A stretch of 64,000 nt of DNA from Corynebacterium pseudokroppenstedtii (GTDB taxonomy: Bacteria > Actinomycetota > Actinomycetes > Mycobacteriales > Mycobacteriaceae), in the NCBI RefSeq assembly GCF_019754945.1, contig NZ_JAEUWU010000001.1, positions 248,001 to 312,000 on the forward strand, given 5' to 3'. Positions 18,499 through 27,541 of the stretch are shown piece by piece; the stretch's first letter is position 1; each line of letters begins with the position of its first letter. The translations under genes and the position numbers were made by a program. The notes beneath the pieces were generated by a model that was not told where the DNA came from, searched no databases, and was given only the letters and a program-made list of their open reading frames with translations.

Positions 18499-19086
18499 AT
18501 GGAGCAGTTCATTAGCCACACTGGGGTGGGAGTTCCACTCGGGCGCTCCAACGTCGATACAGATCAGATAATTCCCGCCGTGTATCTGAAACGGGTCACG
18601 CGAACCGGATTCGAGGACGGGCTATTCGCGCGATGGCGGGAAGACCCCGATTTCGTCCTCAACCAGGACACGTACAAGAACGGGTCGATTCTTGTTGCTG
18701 GGCCAGATTTCGGTACCGGATCCTCCCGCGAACACGCGGCCTGGGCCCTGATGGATTATGGGTTCCGCGTCGTTATATCTGCACGGTTCGCGGATATTTT
18801 CCGCGGCAACGCCGGCAAGAACGGGCTTGTTGCCGCGCAAATGACTGAAGAAGATATCGAGTTGATCTGGAAGCTTCTGGATGAACAACCGGGCCGTACC
18901 ATGACCGTCGACCTCGAAGAACGCACAGTCACGGTCGGCGAGGCGGTGTTCGGTTTTGATATCGATGACCACACGCGGTGGCGCTTGATGGAGGGCCTCG
19001 ACGACATTGCGCTGACGCTGCGCAATGAAGACGCCATCACGCAATACGAAAAGTCGCGGTCGCCGTTCATGCCGACGACGATTTAA
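18499..19086 (+). CDS. leuD: 3-isopropylmalate dehydratase, small subunit
   Basis: Swivel-domain partner of LeuC. The family features [20 protein letters not shown] at the N-terminus and [20 protein letters not shown], which holds the substrate-binding Ser-Arg-Glu, are present. Length 195 is normal. It lies 101 bases after leuC with its own AGAAAGG ribosome site. It converges with mutT1. Confidence 0.97.
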   Translation: MEQFISHTGVGVPLGRSNVDTDQIIPAVYLKRVTRTGFEDGLFARWREDPDFVLNQDTYKNGSILVAGPDFGTGSSREHAAWALMDYGFRVVISARFADIFRGNAGKNGLVAAQMTEEDIELIWKLLDEQPGRTMTVDLEERTVTVGEAVFGFDIDDHTRWRLMEGLDDIALTLRNEDAITQYEKSRSPFMPTTI

Positions 19087-19108
19087 GCGCTCGTAGCGTC
19101 CATCGCCG

Positions 19109-20218
19109 CTATTTAATCGGCAGAGGGCTAGCGAAATAGTCCGCGCCGGATAGCTTCCCGTCGACAAAGGTCAGCACCCATGCGCTGGATTTCTTACACG
19201 GTATGTCGTCGATAGACACGTCTCCTTCCGACGACAACCAGGCAATGATCTCCGGGATCGCTTTGCCCTGGCTGACGATCGCGGACACTCCGCCATGCGT
19301 AATGATGTCCGAAATCCGTCGTTTCGCGTCGGCCGTGTGCGCGTCCCAGCCGTTGTCGCCGAACAGCTCGTCGATAGTAATGTGCAGCCCCAAACTCTGC
19401 GACAGTGGCTCGGCCGTGGTCTGACAGCGGATCGGATCTGCCGAATACAACCGGGTGATTCCAAACCCCGCCAACTCGCGGGGCAACATGTCGGCCTGAC
19501 GACGGCCTTTCCGGTCGAGGGGCCGGAGATTATCGTTACCGCCCCACCCCTCGCGCGGATGAGCATGAGCATGGCGGATAAGAATGATCCGGGATGTGGG
19601 GGAGAGGACAATTTCGTGAGCCGCCTTCTCGAGGATCTCCGAGTCCACCTTGTACGTTGTGCGCTTCTTCGCTTCCTCCAACGGCAGCCACACCAGCTGG
19701 TCAACCTCGTCATTGTCCTCGAAGGCCCCGTCAACGCACTCGGCCGTCCAGTAATACACCACCTTCGTCCTACTCTTCACCGGATACGTCACCCGGCCCA
19801 GAAGCTTCCCCAGCGTGACGTCGTAACCCGTCTCCTCCTTGATCTCCCGAATAGCCGTCATGGGGAGTGTCTCGCCGGGATCCAGTTTCCCCTTCGCCAG
19901 CGACCAATCGTCGTACCGCGGCCGGTGAATCAGGAGGACCTCGATGTCATCCACGGTCACAGTACTTGCCGACGAATCATGTGATGACTCATCCGCGGCC
20001 GGTGTAGAAGAATCCGCTCCCTGCCGACGTCGCCACACGACGGCACCGGCGGCCAGCGTAATTTTGCCCAGCTCCTGTGCGGGGTGGCGGGCGATACCCT
20101 GCACGCGTCCTTCCGCGTCGGACCGGTGCTTCGTGTTTGTGCCACTTCCCTGGGATCCGGGCAGAGGAGCGTCGGCAAGAGTGGCATCGTGTGAGTGGGA
20201 TGAACGTTTCTTCGACAT
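19109..20218 (-). CDS. mutT1: MutT1-type Nudix hydrolase fused to a histidine phosphatase
   Basis: Two-domain sanitising enzyme of the actinobacterial MutT1 type. Residues about 50-200 form a Nudix domain with the box GKLDPGETLPMTAIREIKEE; the second half is a histidine phosphatase domain beginning ILIRHAHAH (RH motif). In mycobacteria MutT1 hydrolyses 8-oxo-dGTP and diadenosine polyphosphates. The first 50 residues are low-complexity and hydrophilic, and a Ser/Asp-rich insert (about residues 69-90) lies inside the Nudix domain. ATG 20218 begins MSKKRSSH; a GGGAGG lies about 12 bases upstream, slightly far. The frame stays open far upstream but that part overlaps gpsA and is not coding. Confidence 0.88.
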   Translation of the reverse strand: MSKKRSSHSHDATLADAPLPGSQGSGTNTKHRSDAEGRVQGIARHPAQELGKITLAAGAVVWRRRQGADSSTPAADESSHDSSASTVTVDDIEVLLIHRPRYDDWSLAKGKLDPGETLPMTAIREIKEETGYDVTLGKLLGRVTYPVKSRTKVVYYWTAECVDGAFEDNDEVDQLVWLPLEEAKKRTTYKVDSEILEKAAHEIVLSPTSRIILIRHAHAHPREGWGGNDNLRPLDRKGRRQADMLPRELAGFGITRLYSADPIRCQTTAEPLSQSLGLHITIDELFGDNGWDAHTADAKRRISDIITHGGVSAIVSQGKAIPEIIAWLSSEGDVSIDDIPCKKSSAWVLTFVDGKLSGADYFASPLPIK

Positions 20219-20422
20219 AGTGATGTGTATCCTCCCGGGGATTCTGTGGAGTGAATCTATGTCAACGATAAGCGAGGAACGCAAACAATGGTGAGAGGTT
20301 AATCCGCGCGAGCCCGAATAGGGGCGGTTAGGCTGGATCCAAAAGACGAGCCGACGCATACGGTGGGGAAGGGCACGGCACCCACACGATAGTGCGCATG
20401 ACGAAGGGAAGGATGGTCCGCG

Positions 20423-21421
20423 ATGGTTGCAGTAGCGGTGATGGGGGCAGGGTCGTGGGGAACCACGATGGCGAAAGTGTTTGCCGACGCCGGAAACACG
20501 GTCAGACTGTGGGCCCGGCGCGACGAGGTGGCCGATGAGATCCAATCGGCGCGGCGCAACCAGCGATACCTCCCGGGCGTCGTTATCCCCGATGCCGTGA
20601 CTGCGACGAGTGACCCCCGCGTGGCCTTGGCGGATGCGGACATTGTTGTGCTGGGGGTTCCGTCCCATGCGGTTCGAGACAGCCTGACCCGTTGGAGGGA
20701 TTTCCTTCCCGACGATGCGCTGATTGTGTCGCTGCCGAAGGGGCTTGAACGTGACACGGCCCGCAGGATGAGTGAGGTCATTGCGGAGGCATCCGGGCGG
20801 CCGTCGGACAAGATCGCAGTGCTGTCCGGCCCTAATCTGGCTAAAGAGGTAGCGGACGAGCAGCCCGCGGCAACGGTGGTGGCCTGCACCGATCATGACA
20901 GCGCCAAACGGGTTCAGGAAGCGTGTACCACGGGCTATTTCCGGCCGTACACCAATACGGATGTCATTGGCTGTGAAATCGGGGGAGTAGCAAAGAATGT
21001 AATTGCTTTAGCTGCGGGGATGGCCGCTGGCCAAAACCTGGGTTTCAACACCGCAGCGACGATTATCACGCGCGGACTTGCTGAAACGGTACGGCTTGGG
21101 ACGGCTCTCGGCGCTAATCCCGCAACATTTTCCGGGCTGGCCGGACTAGGCGACTTAGTAGCAACCTGTAATTCGCCGTTGTCTCGTAACAGAACCTTCG
21201 GGGAGCACCTCAGTCAGGGAATGAGCCTCGAGGAAGCGCAAGAAGCCTGTCATGGGCAAGTCGCGGAGGGCGTCAACGCGTGCCGGGCAATTCAGTCGCT
21301 GGCCCGGGCCCATAGTGTCGACGTTCCCATCGCGGATGCGGTGGTGTCGGTCTGCTTCGACGGTGCCACCGTGAAAGAGAGCATCATGAACCTGATGGAG
21401 CGCGATACCAAAGCGGAGTAG
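20423..21421 (+). CDS. gpsA: Glycerol-3-phosphate dehydrogenase [NAD(P)+]
   Basis: Makes sn-glycerol 3-phosphate from dihydroxyacetone phosphate for phospholipid synthesis. The N-terminus has the Rossmann motif [15 protein letters not shown], then [30 protein letters not shown], and the C-terminal catalytic part [19 protein letters not shown] and [20 protein letters not shown]. Length 332 is standard. GGAAGGA precedes ATG 20423. Confidence 0.97.
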   Translation: MVAVAVMGAGSWGTTMAKVFADAGNTVRLWARRDEVADEIQSARRNQRYLPGVVIPDAVTATSDPRVALADADIVVLGVPSHAVRDSLTRWRDFLPDDALIVSLPKGLERDTARRMSEVIAEASGRPSDKIAVLSGPNLAKEVADEQPAATVVACTDHDSAKRVQEACTTGYFRPYTNTDVIGCEIGGVAKNVIALAAGMAAGQNLGFNTAATIITRGLAETVRLGTALGANPATFSGLAGLGDLVATCNSPLSRNRTFGEHLSQGMSLEEAQEACHGQVAEGVNACRAIQSLARAHSVDVPIADAVVSVCFDGATVKESIMNLMERDTKAE

Positions 21422-21445
21422 TACCGTGACATCGCGTAGTGCCGC

Positions 21446-21451
21446 TACACT
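21446..21451 (+). promoter_or_regulatory. -10 element of leaderless ddl
   Basis: TACACT lies 8 bases before GTG 21460. This spacing would make the transcript start at the codon and supports choosing GTG 21460 over the in-frame GTG at 21439. Confidence 0.45.
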
Positions 21452-21459
21452 TAGTCCCC

Positions 21460-22677
21460 GTGACTACATCTGAACCTTCATCTGACTCGTCGGCGGACAC
21501 TACATCGCAGTCGGCATCGCCCCTGGTTTCCTCTACTCAATCAGGTCCGGGTACTGGCGGGGAGCGCGACGAGAGCAGCAGCCATAACGAGCACAGTCGC
21601 ATCCGCGTCGCCGTCGTCTATGGTGGGCGTAGTTCTGAGCATTCCATTTCGTGTGTGTCTGCGGGCGCCGTGATTTCTCACCTCGACCCCGACCGTTACC
21701 AGGTGGTTCCGATTGGTATCACGAGAGATGGGCGCTGGGTAGTGGGGTCCTCGGATCCGAAAGAACTTTCCATTCGTGAGCGGCAGCTGCCAGAAGTGAA
21801 GGCCGGCACCAGCTTGTCGTTGTCACTCGATCCGCAGCACGCCGGCCGTTTTGTCTATGCGGACGGTCCCGACGTTGGCCAGGTCTTTGCGGACGTCGAC
21901 GTCATTTTCCCTGTTCTTCACGGACGTTTCGGTGAAGACGGAACCGTCCAAGGGCTCTTTGACATGGCGTCCGTTCCGTACGTCGGTGCAGGTGTCTTGG
22001 CGTCGGCGGCATCGATGGACAAAGAATTCACCAAGAAACTGGCTGCGGCAGAAGGGCTCCCCATCGGCCGTGACGTCGTCCTCCGTGAGACGCGATCCCT
22101 GACCGAGGAGGAAAAGAATCTTCTGGGCCTGCCGGTGTTCGTGAAGCCTGCGCGAGGTGGATCCTCCATCGGTATTTCCAAGGTTGACCAGTGGGATGAA
22201 CTTGACGACGCTCTCGATCTGGCGCGTCAGCATGATTCCAAGGTCATTGTGGAGTCCATGATTGTGGGTACGGAAGTGGAGTGTGGCGTTCTCCAGCGGC
22301 CAGATGGCACCGTCGAGGCCTCCTTGCCCGCGCAGCTCGAGGACACTGAGTCGGGTGACGAAGGGTTCTACGGTTTCGACACAAAGTACCTGGATAACGT
22401 CATTACAGCCCAGATTCCACCGCACTTTGACGACGACACCATCCGCCACATCCGCGAACTCGCTGTGGAAACCTTCCACGCCTTGGATTGTGAAGGCCTG
22501 GCACGCGTTGATTTCTTCGTGACGGACCGTGGCCCGGTGTTGAACGAGATCAACACCATGCCTGGGTTCACGCCGATCTCGATGTATCCACAAATGTTCG
22601 GTGCGATGGGTATTGACTACCCCGACCTCTTGGATCTCCTGATCCAACGCGCCATGGTGGCCCACCCCGGGGCTTAA
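21460..22677 (+). CDS. ddl: D-alanine--D-alanine ligase
   Basis: ATP-grasp enzyme joining two D-alanines for peptidoglycan. Key segments are VAVVYGGRSSEHSISCVSAG, FPVLHGRFGEDGTVQGLFD, VGAGVLASAASMDKEFTKKL, VFVKPARGGSSIGISKV and LNEINTMPGFTPISMYP. About 50 hydrophilic Ser/Thr-rich residues precede the domain, more than usual. Its neighbours gpsA, the DUF3515 gene and thiL give the conserved actinobacterial order. Confidence 0.96.
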   Translation: MTTSEPSSDSSADTTSQSASPLVSSTQSGPGTGGERDESSSHNEHSRIRVAVVYGGRSSEHSISCVSAGAVISHLDPDRYQVVPIGITRDGRWVVGSSDPKELSIRERQLPEVKAGTSLSLSLDPQHAGRFVYADGPDVGQVFADVDVIFPVLHGRFGEDGTVQGLFDMASVPYVGAGVLASAASMDKEFTKKLAAAEGLPIGRDVVLRETRSLTEEEKNLLGLPVFVKPARGGSSIGISKVDQWDELDDALDLARQHDSKVIVESMIVGTEVECGVLQRPDGTVEASLPAQLEDTESGDEGFYGFDTKYLDNVITAQIPPHFDDDTIRHIRELAVETFHALDCEGLARVDFFVTDRGPVLNEINTMPGFTPISMYPQMFGAMGIDYPDLLDLLIQRAMVAHPGA

Positions 22678-22701
22678 CGATTTTTGGCTTAGCCTCCTGG
22701 T

Positions 22702-23781
22702 TTAGTCCCCGGACTTTTCCATATTTTTGCTAATCGCGTTGGACAGCGTCGTAATGACGCTGTTTCCCGACGACGCCGGCATCGAAAGAGCAACGATATC
22801 GCTGTATCCCAGGGCGTACCAGGTGTTATCCGTCGCCGACGTGGAAGCGTTTTCGGGCGCGTTCTGCGCTGAGCTCCCCGACGAGGGAGCTTCCGCCGTT
22901 GGCTGGTTACCGGGCGTTCCGTCGTTGAACCACGGAACATCATTAATCTGTTGGAGCTGAGCCCCAGGATGGTAACTCTCGGGCTGCTCTACTCCGCACC
23001 TCACGACGACGGGGTCGCGTCGGGGTGCCGTCCACGCTGCCATTCCGTCGGGAAGATCGTTACCCAGCGCGTCCTTTGTCGTACGTTGTAACGCGCCGAA
23101 GTGATCGGGGAGAGCATCGAGGACGCTACGACATTGCTTGCCACGAGCCGCCTCATCTGTGACGGGGAGCGTAGACAACGGCGTCTGAGCTGGATGCGCC
23201 GTCGCCGACGCATCCGACACCGGGTTGTGGTGAAGCGCCCCAGAAAGATCGCTCAAATCATCTGCCACATCCTCGGGCCCAGTGACGGCAACTTCTTGCG
23301 CACGCCCCAGCGTGTACCAGGTCACGGAATCCGTGACGGGTTTATCGCCGCCGCGGGCGTCGGCAATGCCTAACCAGCGGATACCCTCCGACTTGCCGCC
23401 GGATTCTTCCTTGCCGTGTTCCTCCGTCGTCGATAATGCTGTGTAGGAATCTGGTGGCTGAACCCCACAGCGCAGCGTTATGCGATTGTCGCCATCGATC
23501 CAGACAGCAGCACCATCAGGGGCGGGGTCTGCCAGCGATACCCGATCATAAGAACCGAGGTGGTCGGGGAGGTTGTCGATAAGACTGCTGCATTCCTCCG
23601 ACGACGCACCCGGCGCGTCGATGGTGTTGAGAGTGACGGGCTGGTGCTCAGCGTGGTCGTACGCGATTCGGGCAGCAATGATGACACCGACGACTAACCC
23701 GATGGCCAAGACGAGGGAAATGATCGTCCCCGGGCCGGTGAGTCGTTGGATTTCGTCTGTAGTCGGCTGGTCATCAGACAT
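22702..23781 (-). CDS. DUF3515 protein with a duplicated domain
   Basis: A short cytoplasmic start, one membrane helix (residues about 17-37, IISLVLAIGLVVGVIIAARI), then two tandem copies of the DUF3515 domain outside the cell. Copy 1 (about 55-170) has CSSLIDNLPDHLG, then RCGVQPPDSY and WYTLGRAQEVAVT; copy 2 (about 215-345) has CRSVLDALPDHFG, RCGVEQPESY and WYALGYSDIVALS. Each keeps two Cys. Single-domain relatives (about 170-190 residues, such as mycobacterial Rv2980 from memory) are half this length. Function unknown; placement between ddl and thiL is conserved. Confidence 0.85.
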   Translation of the reverse strand: MSDDQPTTDEIQRLTGPGTIISLVLAIGLVVGVIIAARIAYDHAEHQPVTLNTIDAPGASSEECSSLIDNLPDHLGSYDRVSLADPAPDGAAVWIDGDNRITLRCGVQPPDSYTALSTTEEHGKEESGGKSEGIRWLGIADARGGDKPVTDSVTWYTLGRAQEVAVTGPEDVADDLSDLSGALHHNPVSDASATAHPAQTPLSTLPVTDEAARGKQCRSVLDALPDHFGALQRTTKDALGNDLPDGMAAWTAPRRDPVVVRCGVEQPESYHPGAQLQQINDVPWFNDGTPGNQPTAEAPSSGSSAQNAPENASTSATDNTWYALGYSDIVALSMPASSGNSVITTLSNAISKNMEKSGD

Positions 23782-23937
23782 AATTTCTCAGTGTACTGGT
23801 GGTCGCTTGCTGCTCGGTTGCCAGTGGCGGTTCCGTAGCTGCTCCAGAGCGCGCTCGGTGTGTCTCGGTGCGTCAACGGCCGATTGTTACGGAATCAATT
23901 ATCATCATGTCGTTAGTCGCGCCGAGATGAGAGAGTA

Positions 23938-24936
23938 ATGGGACAACCTATACGTAGCCTTGGTGAGCGGGGCGTGATCGACGCCATCCGCTCAGCCGCT
24001 CCTTCCGACATGAACGGTGATGACGCCGCCGTCCTCTCTCCGTCATCGTTTGCGTCGAAAACGGTGTGTAGCACGGATCTTTTGGTGGAGGGGCAGCATT
24101 TCCGGAGTGATTGGTCGACGCCCTATGATGTGGGCCGCCGTGCCGTAGTACAAAATTTCGCGGATATAGAAGCAATGGGTGCGCGCCCGGTCGCTCTGCT
24201 TTTAGGAGTTGCTGCGCCGCCGAATCTGGATAGTGACGTCCTCACCGGGATTGCCAGGGGCATTGCCGACGAAGCTGGCCGGTGGCCCGCGGAACTGGTT
24301 GGGGGAGATGTAGTAACCAGTGAGCGGTTGACGCTTAGCATCACTGCGATCGGTGAGCTGGCAGGACCAGCCCCGGCCTTGTCATTATCAGGCGCCCATC
24401 CAGGGCAAACGCTGATAGCTAGTGGACGGCTGGGGTACTCGGCAGCGGGTTGGGCGTTGCTCGAGCATTTCGGTTCGCCCGACGCCATTCCCGATTCAGA
24501 GCACCTTCAGACATTGGTCGACGCTTTCCGTGTCCCCTCTCTGGCTCGGGCGCGCGGCACGGTGGCGCGGTCAACGGGGGCTACAGCGATGACGGATAAC
24601 TCGGATGGTCTCGTTGTTGATCTTTCGACGATCGCTCGGGCCAGCCACGTCACAATCGACCTTGATAAGGACGCGATCGCGCCGGATCCGGCTGTGCGTG
24701 AAGCAGCTCGCTTGCTGGGCCGCGACCCCATGGAATGGATATGCCAGGGCGGTGAGGACCACGCCCTCCTCGCCACCACCGGGGCGGATATTCCCTCGGG
24801 CTTCCGCTTCCTCGGCCGCGTCCACAAACAGGGTGCCGAGCCGTTAACTATCGATGGGCAGCCACCGACGTTTACATTAGGGTGGGATCCTTTCGGTGGG
24901 GAGTCGTTTGCCGGGGAGTCGTCCGGTAGAGAGTAA
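23938..24936 (+). CDS. thiL: Thiamine-monophosphate kinase
   Basis: Phosphorylates thiamine monophosphate to the diphosphate cofactor. The PurM-type fold is shown by IRSLGERGVIDAIR, MNGDDAAVLSPS, VCSTDLLVEGQHFRSDW, VGRRAVVQNFADIEAMGARP, ELVGGDVVTSERLTLSITAI, TDNSDGLVVDLSTIA and CQGGEDHALLAT. Length is normal. Start ATG 23938. It is followed by ung. Confidence 0.95.
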   Translation: MGQPIRSLGERGVIDAIRSAAPSDMNGDDAAVLSPSSFASKTVCSTDLLVEGQHFRSDWSTPYDVGRRAVVQNFADIEAMGARPVALLLGVAAPPNLDSDVLTGIARGIADEAGRWPAELVGGDVVTSERLTLSITAIGELAGPAPALSLSGAHPGQTLIASGRLGYSAAGWALLEHFGSPDAIPDSEHLQTLVDAFRVPSLARARGTVARSTGATAMTDNSDGLVVDLSTIARASHVTIDLDKDAIAPDPAVREAARLLGRDPMEWICQGGEDHALLATTGADIPSGFRFLGRVHKQGAEPLTIDGQPPTFTLGWDPFGGESFAGESSGRE

Positions 24937-24972
24937 TGCCGAAGAGTGTGGAGCCTGCCGGGCCGGCGTCGC

Positions 24973-24978
24973 TAAAGT
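24973..24978 (+). promoter_or_regulatory. -10 element of leaderless ung
   Basis: TAAAGT lies 7 bases before ATG 24986 and there is no ribosome site in between, fitting a leaderless start. Confidence 0.4.
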
Positions 24979-24985
24979 GTGAACC

Positions 24986-25660
24986 ATGACCCTGCAGACA
25001 CCGTTACCGATCCACGACAGCTGGAAAGAGCCACTGGATCCCGTCACCGACCGGATCCACGAGCTCGGCGATTTTTTGCGAGAGGAAAACGCAGCTGGTC
25101 GTGGATACTTACCAGCAGGGACCGATGTGTTGCGGGCATTCACCTACCCATTCGACCAGGTCAAGGTCTTGATTGTGGGGCAAGATCCATATCCGACGCC
25201 TGGCCATCCAATGGGGTTGAGCTTTTCGGTTCACCCCGATGTCACACCAATTCCCCGCAGTTTGGCGAACATTTTCCGAGAGCTGCAGGAGGATATCGGA
25301 TGCCCGGCCCCCTCCACTGGGGACTTAACCGCGTGGTCGGAACATGGTGTGGCGTTATTTAACCGGGTTCTCACTGTGCGGCCCGGCCATTCGGGATCGC
25401 ACCGTGGCAAAGGGTGGGAAGAAGTAACCGAGTGCGCCATTAAAGCGCTGGCTGAGAGGGATCGCCCGCTGGTCGCCATATTGTGGGGACGAGACGCACA
25501 GAGTACCGCGAAATGGTTGGGGAACACCCCGACCGTCTGTTCCCCGCATCCATCGCCACTATCGGCGAGCCGGGGATTCTTCGGTTCACGCCCGTTTAGC
25601 CGGGCCAATGAGCTATTGGTCAGCCAAGGTGCGGAGCCCGTCGAATGGGCACTCCCATGA
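24986..25660 (+). CDS. ung: Uracil-DNA glycosylase
   Basis: Family 1 UDG removing uracil from DNA. It has the catalytic water-activating motif [17 protein letters not shown], the uracil-binding [12 protein letters not shown] region, and the DNA-intercalating loop [17 protein letters not shown] (family HPSPLS). Length 224 is usual. Its stop overlaps the start of the DAK2 gene (ATGA), so the two are translationally coupled. Confidence 0.97.
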   Translation: MTLQTPLPIHDSWKEPLDPVTDRIHELGDFLREENAAGRGYLPAGTDVLRAFTYPFDQVKVLIVGQDPYPTPGHPMGLSFSVHPDVTPIPRSLANIFRELQEDIGCPAPSTGDLTAWSEHGVALFNRVLTVRPGHSGSHRGKGWEEVTECAIKALAERDRPLVAILWGRDAQSTAKWLGNTPTVCSPHPSPLSASRGFFGSRPFSRANELLVSQGAEPVEWALP

Positions 25661-27486
25661 CGAATTCGCTGCCGGACGCAATTGATTCTGCCGCGCTTCA
25701 GAGGTGGGCGCGTGCCTGTGCGCAGACGCTGGCCCGGCAGAAGGAAGAGATTAACCGCCTGAATGTTTTCCCGGTTCCGGACTCCGACACCGGATCAAAT
25801 ATGGCGTTTACTATGGCATCGGCCGTGTCGGCATTGGATCATGCTCTTCGCGAACGGGAGGTGAAAAAGAGCAGGTCGCGCGCTGGAAACAGTGCTGGGA
25901 TTGGTTCCCGTCCGCACCGCGACGACGACACGGAATTAACGACCTCAGAAGCAGCCATAGCCCTAGCTATTGGAGCGACGAAAGGGTCGCGCGGAAACTC
26001 AGGTGTCGTTCTCTCTCAGCTACTTCGAGGGCTAGCCGAGTCTGCGCAAGATGGCCCTTTGGACGGCGCCTCGGTGTGTGACGCGTTATCGAATAGTTTG
26101 CGTTTTGTGCAGGCTGCCATTGTGAATCCGGTGGAGGGAACGGTTATCACTGTGTTGCGCTCCGCGGCTGCTGCAGCGACGTCGGTAGCTCGCTCGACCG
26201 ACAGCGCGCGTGCGGTGGCACATGCTGCCAGGCTCGCTGCCAGCCGGGCTCTTGAGCGCACCCCGTCTCAGCTTCCTGTTTTACGACGTGCTGGTGTTGT
26301 CGATGCCGGCGGGCGCGGTCTTGTCGTGTTGTTAGAGGAGCTAGAGCGGGTTCTCTCGTCGCGGCCCGGTGAGATGCGGGATGGCGACAGTAACGACGTC
26401 GATTTTCACGACGTCGACTCCGCGCGCAGTGACGGAAAAACAGCGTGGGCCAGCGATGATGATTTGTTGTGGGGGAGCGGGCAATCGCGTCCGGATTCGT
26501 CGGCCAGTGACGGGGTGAACGCCTCGCGAACTCCCGCGCCGGGCACGGGAAACGGTGAAACCGGCGGCGGAAGTTCCGGTGGCGAAAATACAACGCCGAA
26601 TCCGTCGGCTGCGCAGCTTGAAGTCATGTTTTTTATCGAGAACACGGACCTCGAGGATCTGCGGACGTTCTTAGTTCCCCTGGGCGATAGCCTGATTGTG
26701 GGCGCGCTGACGGACCATTCCGCGCGCATCCACATTCACACTAATCGGGCTGGCGACGTTATTTCGGGGGCATATGAGCGCGGTGACGTGTCCGAACTCA
26801 CGGTTGAGACTCTGCACCAGGTTTCTGCGGATCGTCCGTCCGCCTTGCAGACTGCTCGGCCGCGGCTACGGTCCGTCTTAGCCGTGGTGCCGAGTGAGGA
26901 TGCTGCCGTTTTCTTTGGTCGCGCCGGGGCGGATACCGTTGTCATAGAAGCAGATGAAAACGCTGCTGGCCAGCACCAATACGAGGTTGTGTGTGAGGCC
27001 ATTGAGAAAGAAGATGTTGATGAAGTAGTGCTACTGACGAACGGCATCGTTGATCCCAACGACGTGGATGGGCGCATGCCGAATGTTTTCGTTGTTCCGG
27101 CATCATCATTGTGCGCGGGTTTGGCTGCCATGGCGGTTCACGATCCGTCACAATCTCTCGACGCGGATGCGGCGGCCATGGTTGACGCGGCCCGGGGGAC
27201 AACAACGATGACCTTGACCTATGACGACTTGGGCGACCTTAACGACATGGGCCACCGTAGTGACGAAGAGTCCACTAGTGCCGAACTCCCACCGCCGCCC
27301 GAGGTCGTCCGCGCTTGGAAAACCGTATCGGAGTTACTCGAGAAAGGTGGCGAACTCGTCACCGTCATTTCTGGCGACGATCAGTGCTCGCACGTGATGC
27401 GGTCCCTGTCGCAATCGGACACCGCGGAGTATTCGTTCTTCACTATCCCGAAGTGCGGTGCCGCCGTCATGATCGGTGTCGAATAA
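25657..27486 (+). CDS. DAK2-domain protein (FakA/YloV-like)
   Basis: The N-terminal DhaL/DAK2 domain (about residues 10-225) has [20 protein letters not shown] and [16 protein letters not shown], the nucleotide and metal site; the family version is DGDTG, here DSDTG. A Gly/Ser/Asp-rich linker (about 245-315) joins a C-terminal region typical of YloV/FakA proteins ([39 protein letters not shown]). In Firmicutes FakA is the ATP-binding subunit of fatty acid kinase with DegV-type partners; no partner is visible here. It sits between ung and recG as in other actinobacteria. ATG 25657 overlaps the ung stop. Confidence 0.88.
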   Translation: MTNSLPDAIDSAALQRWARACAQTLARQKEEINRLNVFPVPDSDTGSNMAFTMASAVSALDHALREREVKKSRSRAGNSAGIGSRPHRDDDTELTTSEAAIALAIGATKGSRGNSGVVLSQLLRGLAESAQDGPLDGASVCDALSNSLRFVQAAIVNPVEGTVITVLRSAAAAATSVARSTDSARAVAHAARLAASRALERTPSQLPVLRRAGVVDAGGRGLVVLLEELERVLSSRPGEMRDGDSNDVDFHDVDSARSDGKTAWASDDDLLWGSGQSRPDSSASDGVNASRTPAPGTGNGETGGGSSGGENTTPNPSAAQLEVMFFIENTDLEDLRTFLVPLGDSLIVGALTDHSARIHIHTNRAGDVISGAYERGDVSELTVETLHQVSADRPSALQTARPRLRSVLAVVPSEDAAVFFGRAGADTVVIEADENAAGQHQYEVVCEAIEKEDVDEVVLLTNGIVDPNDVDGRMPNVFVVPASSLCAGLAAMAVHDPSQSLDADAAAMVDAARGTTTMTLTYDDLGDLNDMGHRSDEESTSAELPPPPEVVRAWKTVSELLEKGGELVTVISGDDQCSHVMRSLSQSDTAEYSFFTIPKCGAAVMIGVE

Positions 27487-27541
27487 TGGTCACATACACG
27501 GAGCATGCCGGACCAGCGTCGGCAGTCAGAAGGAGGAGCAC

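Noticed and set aside
20219..20896. Long N-terminal extension of MutT1
   Set aside because: The extra part lies over the divergent gpsA gene and its promoter region; similarity and a better start place the gene at 20218.
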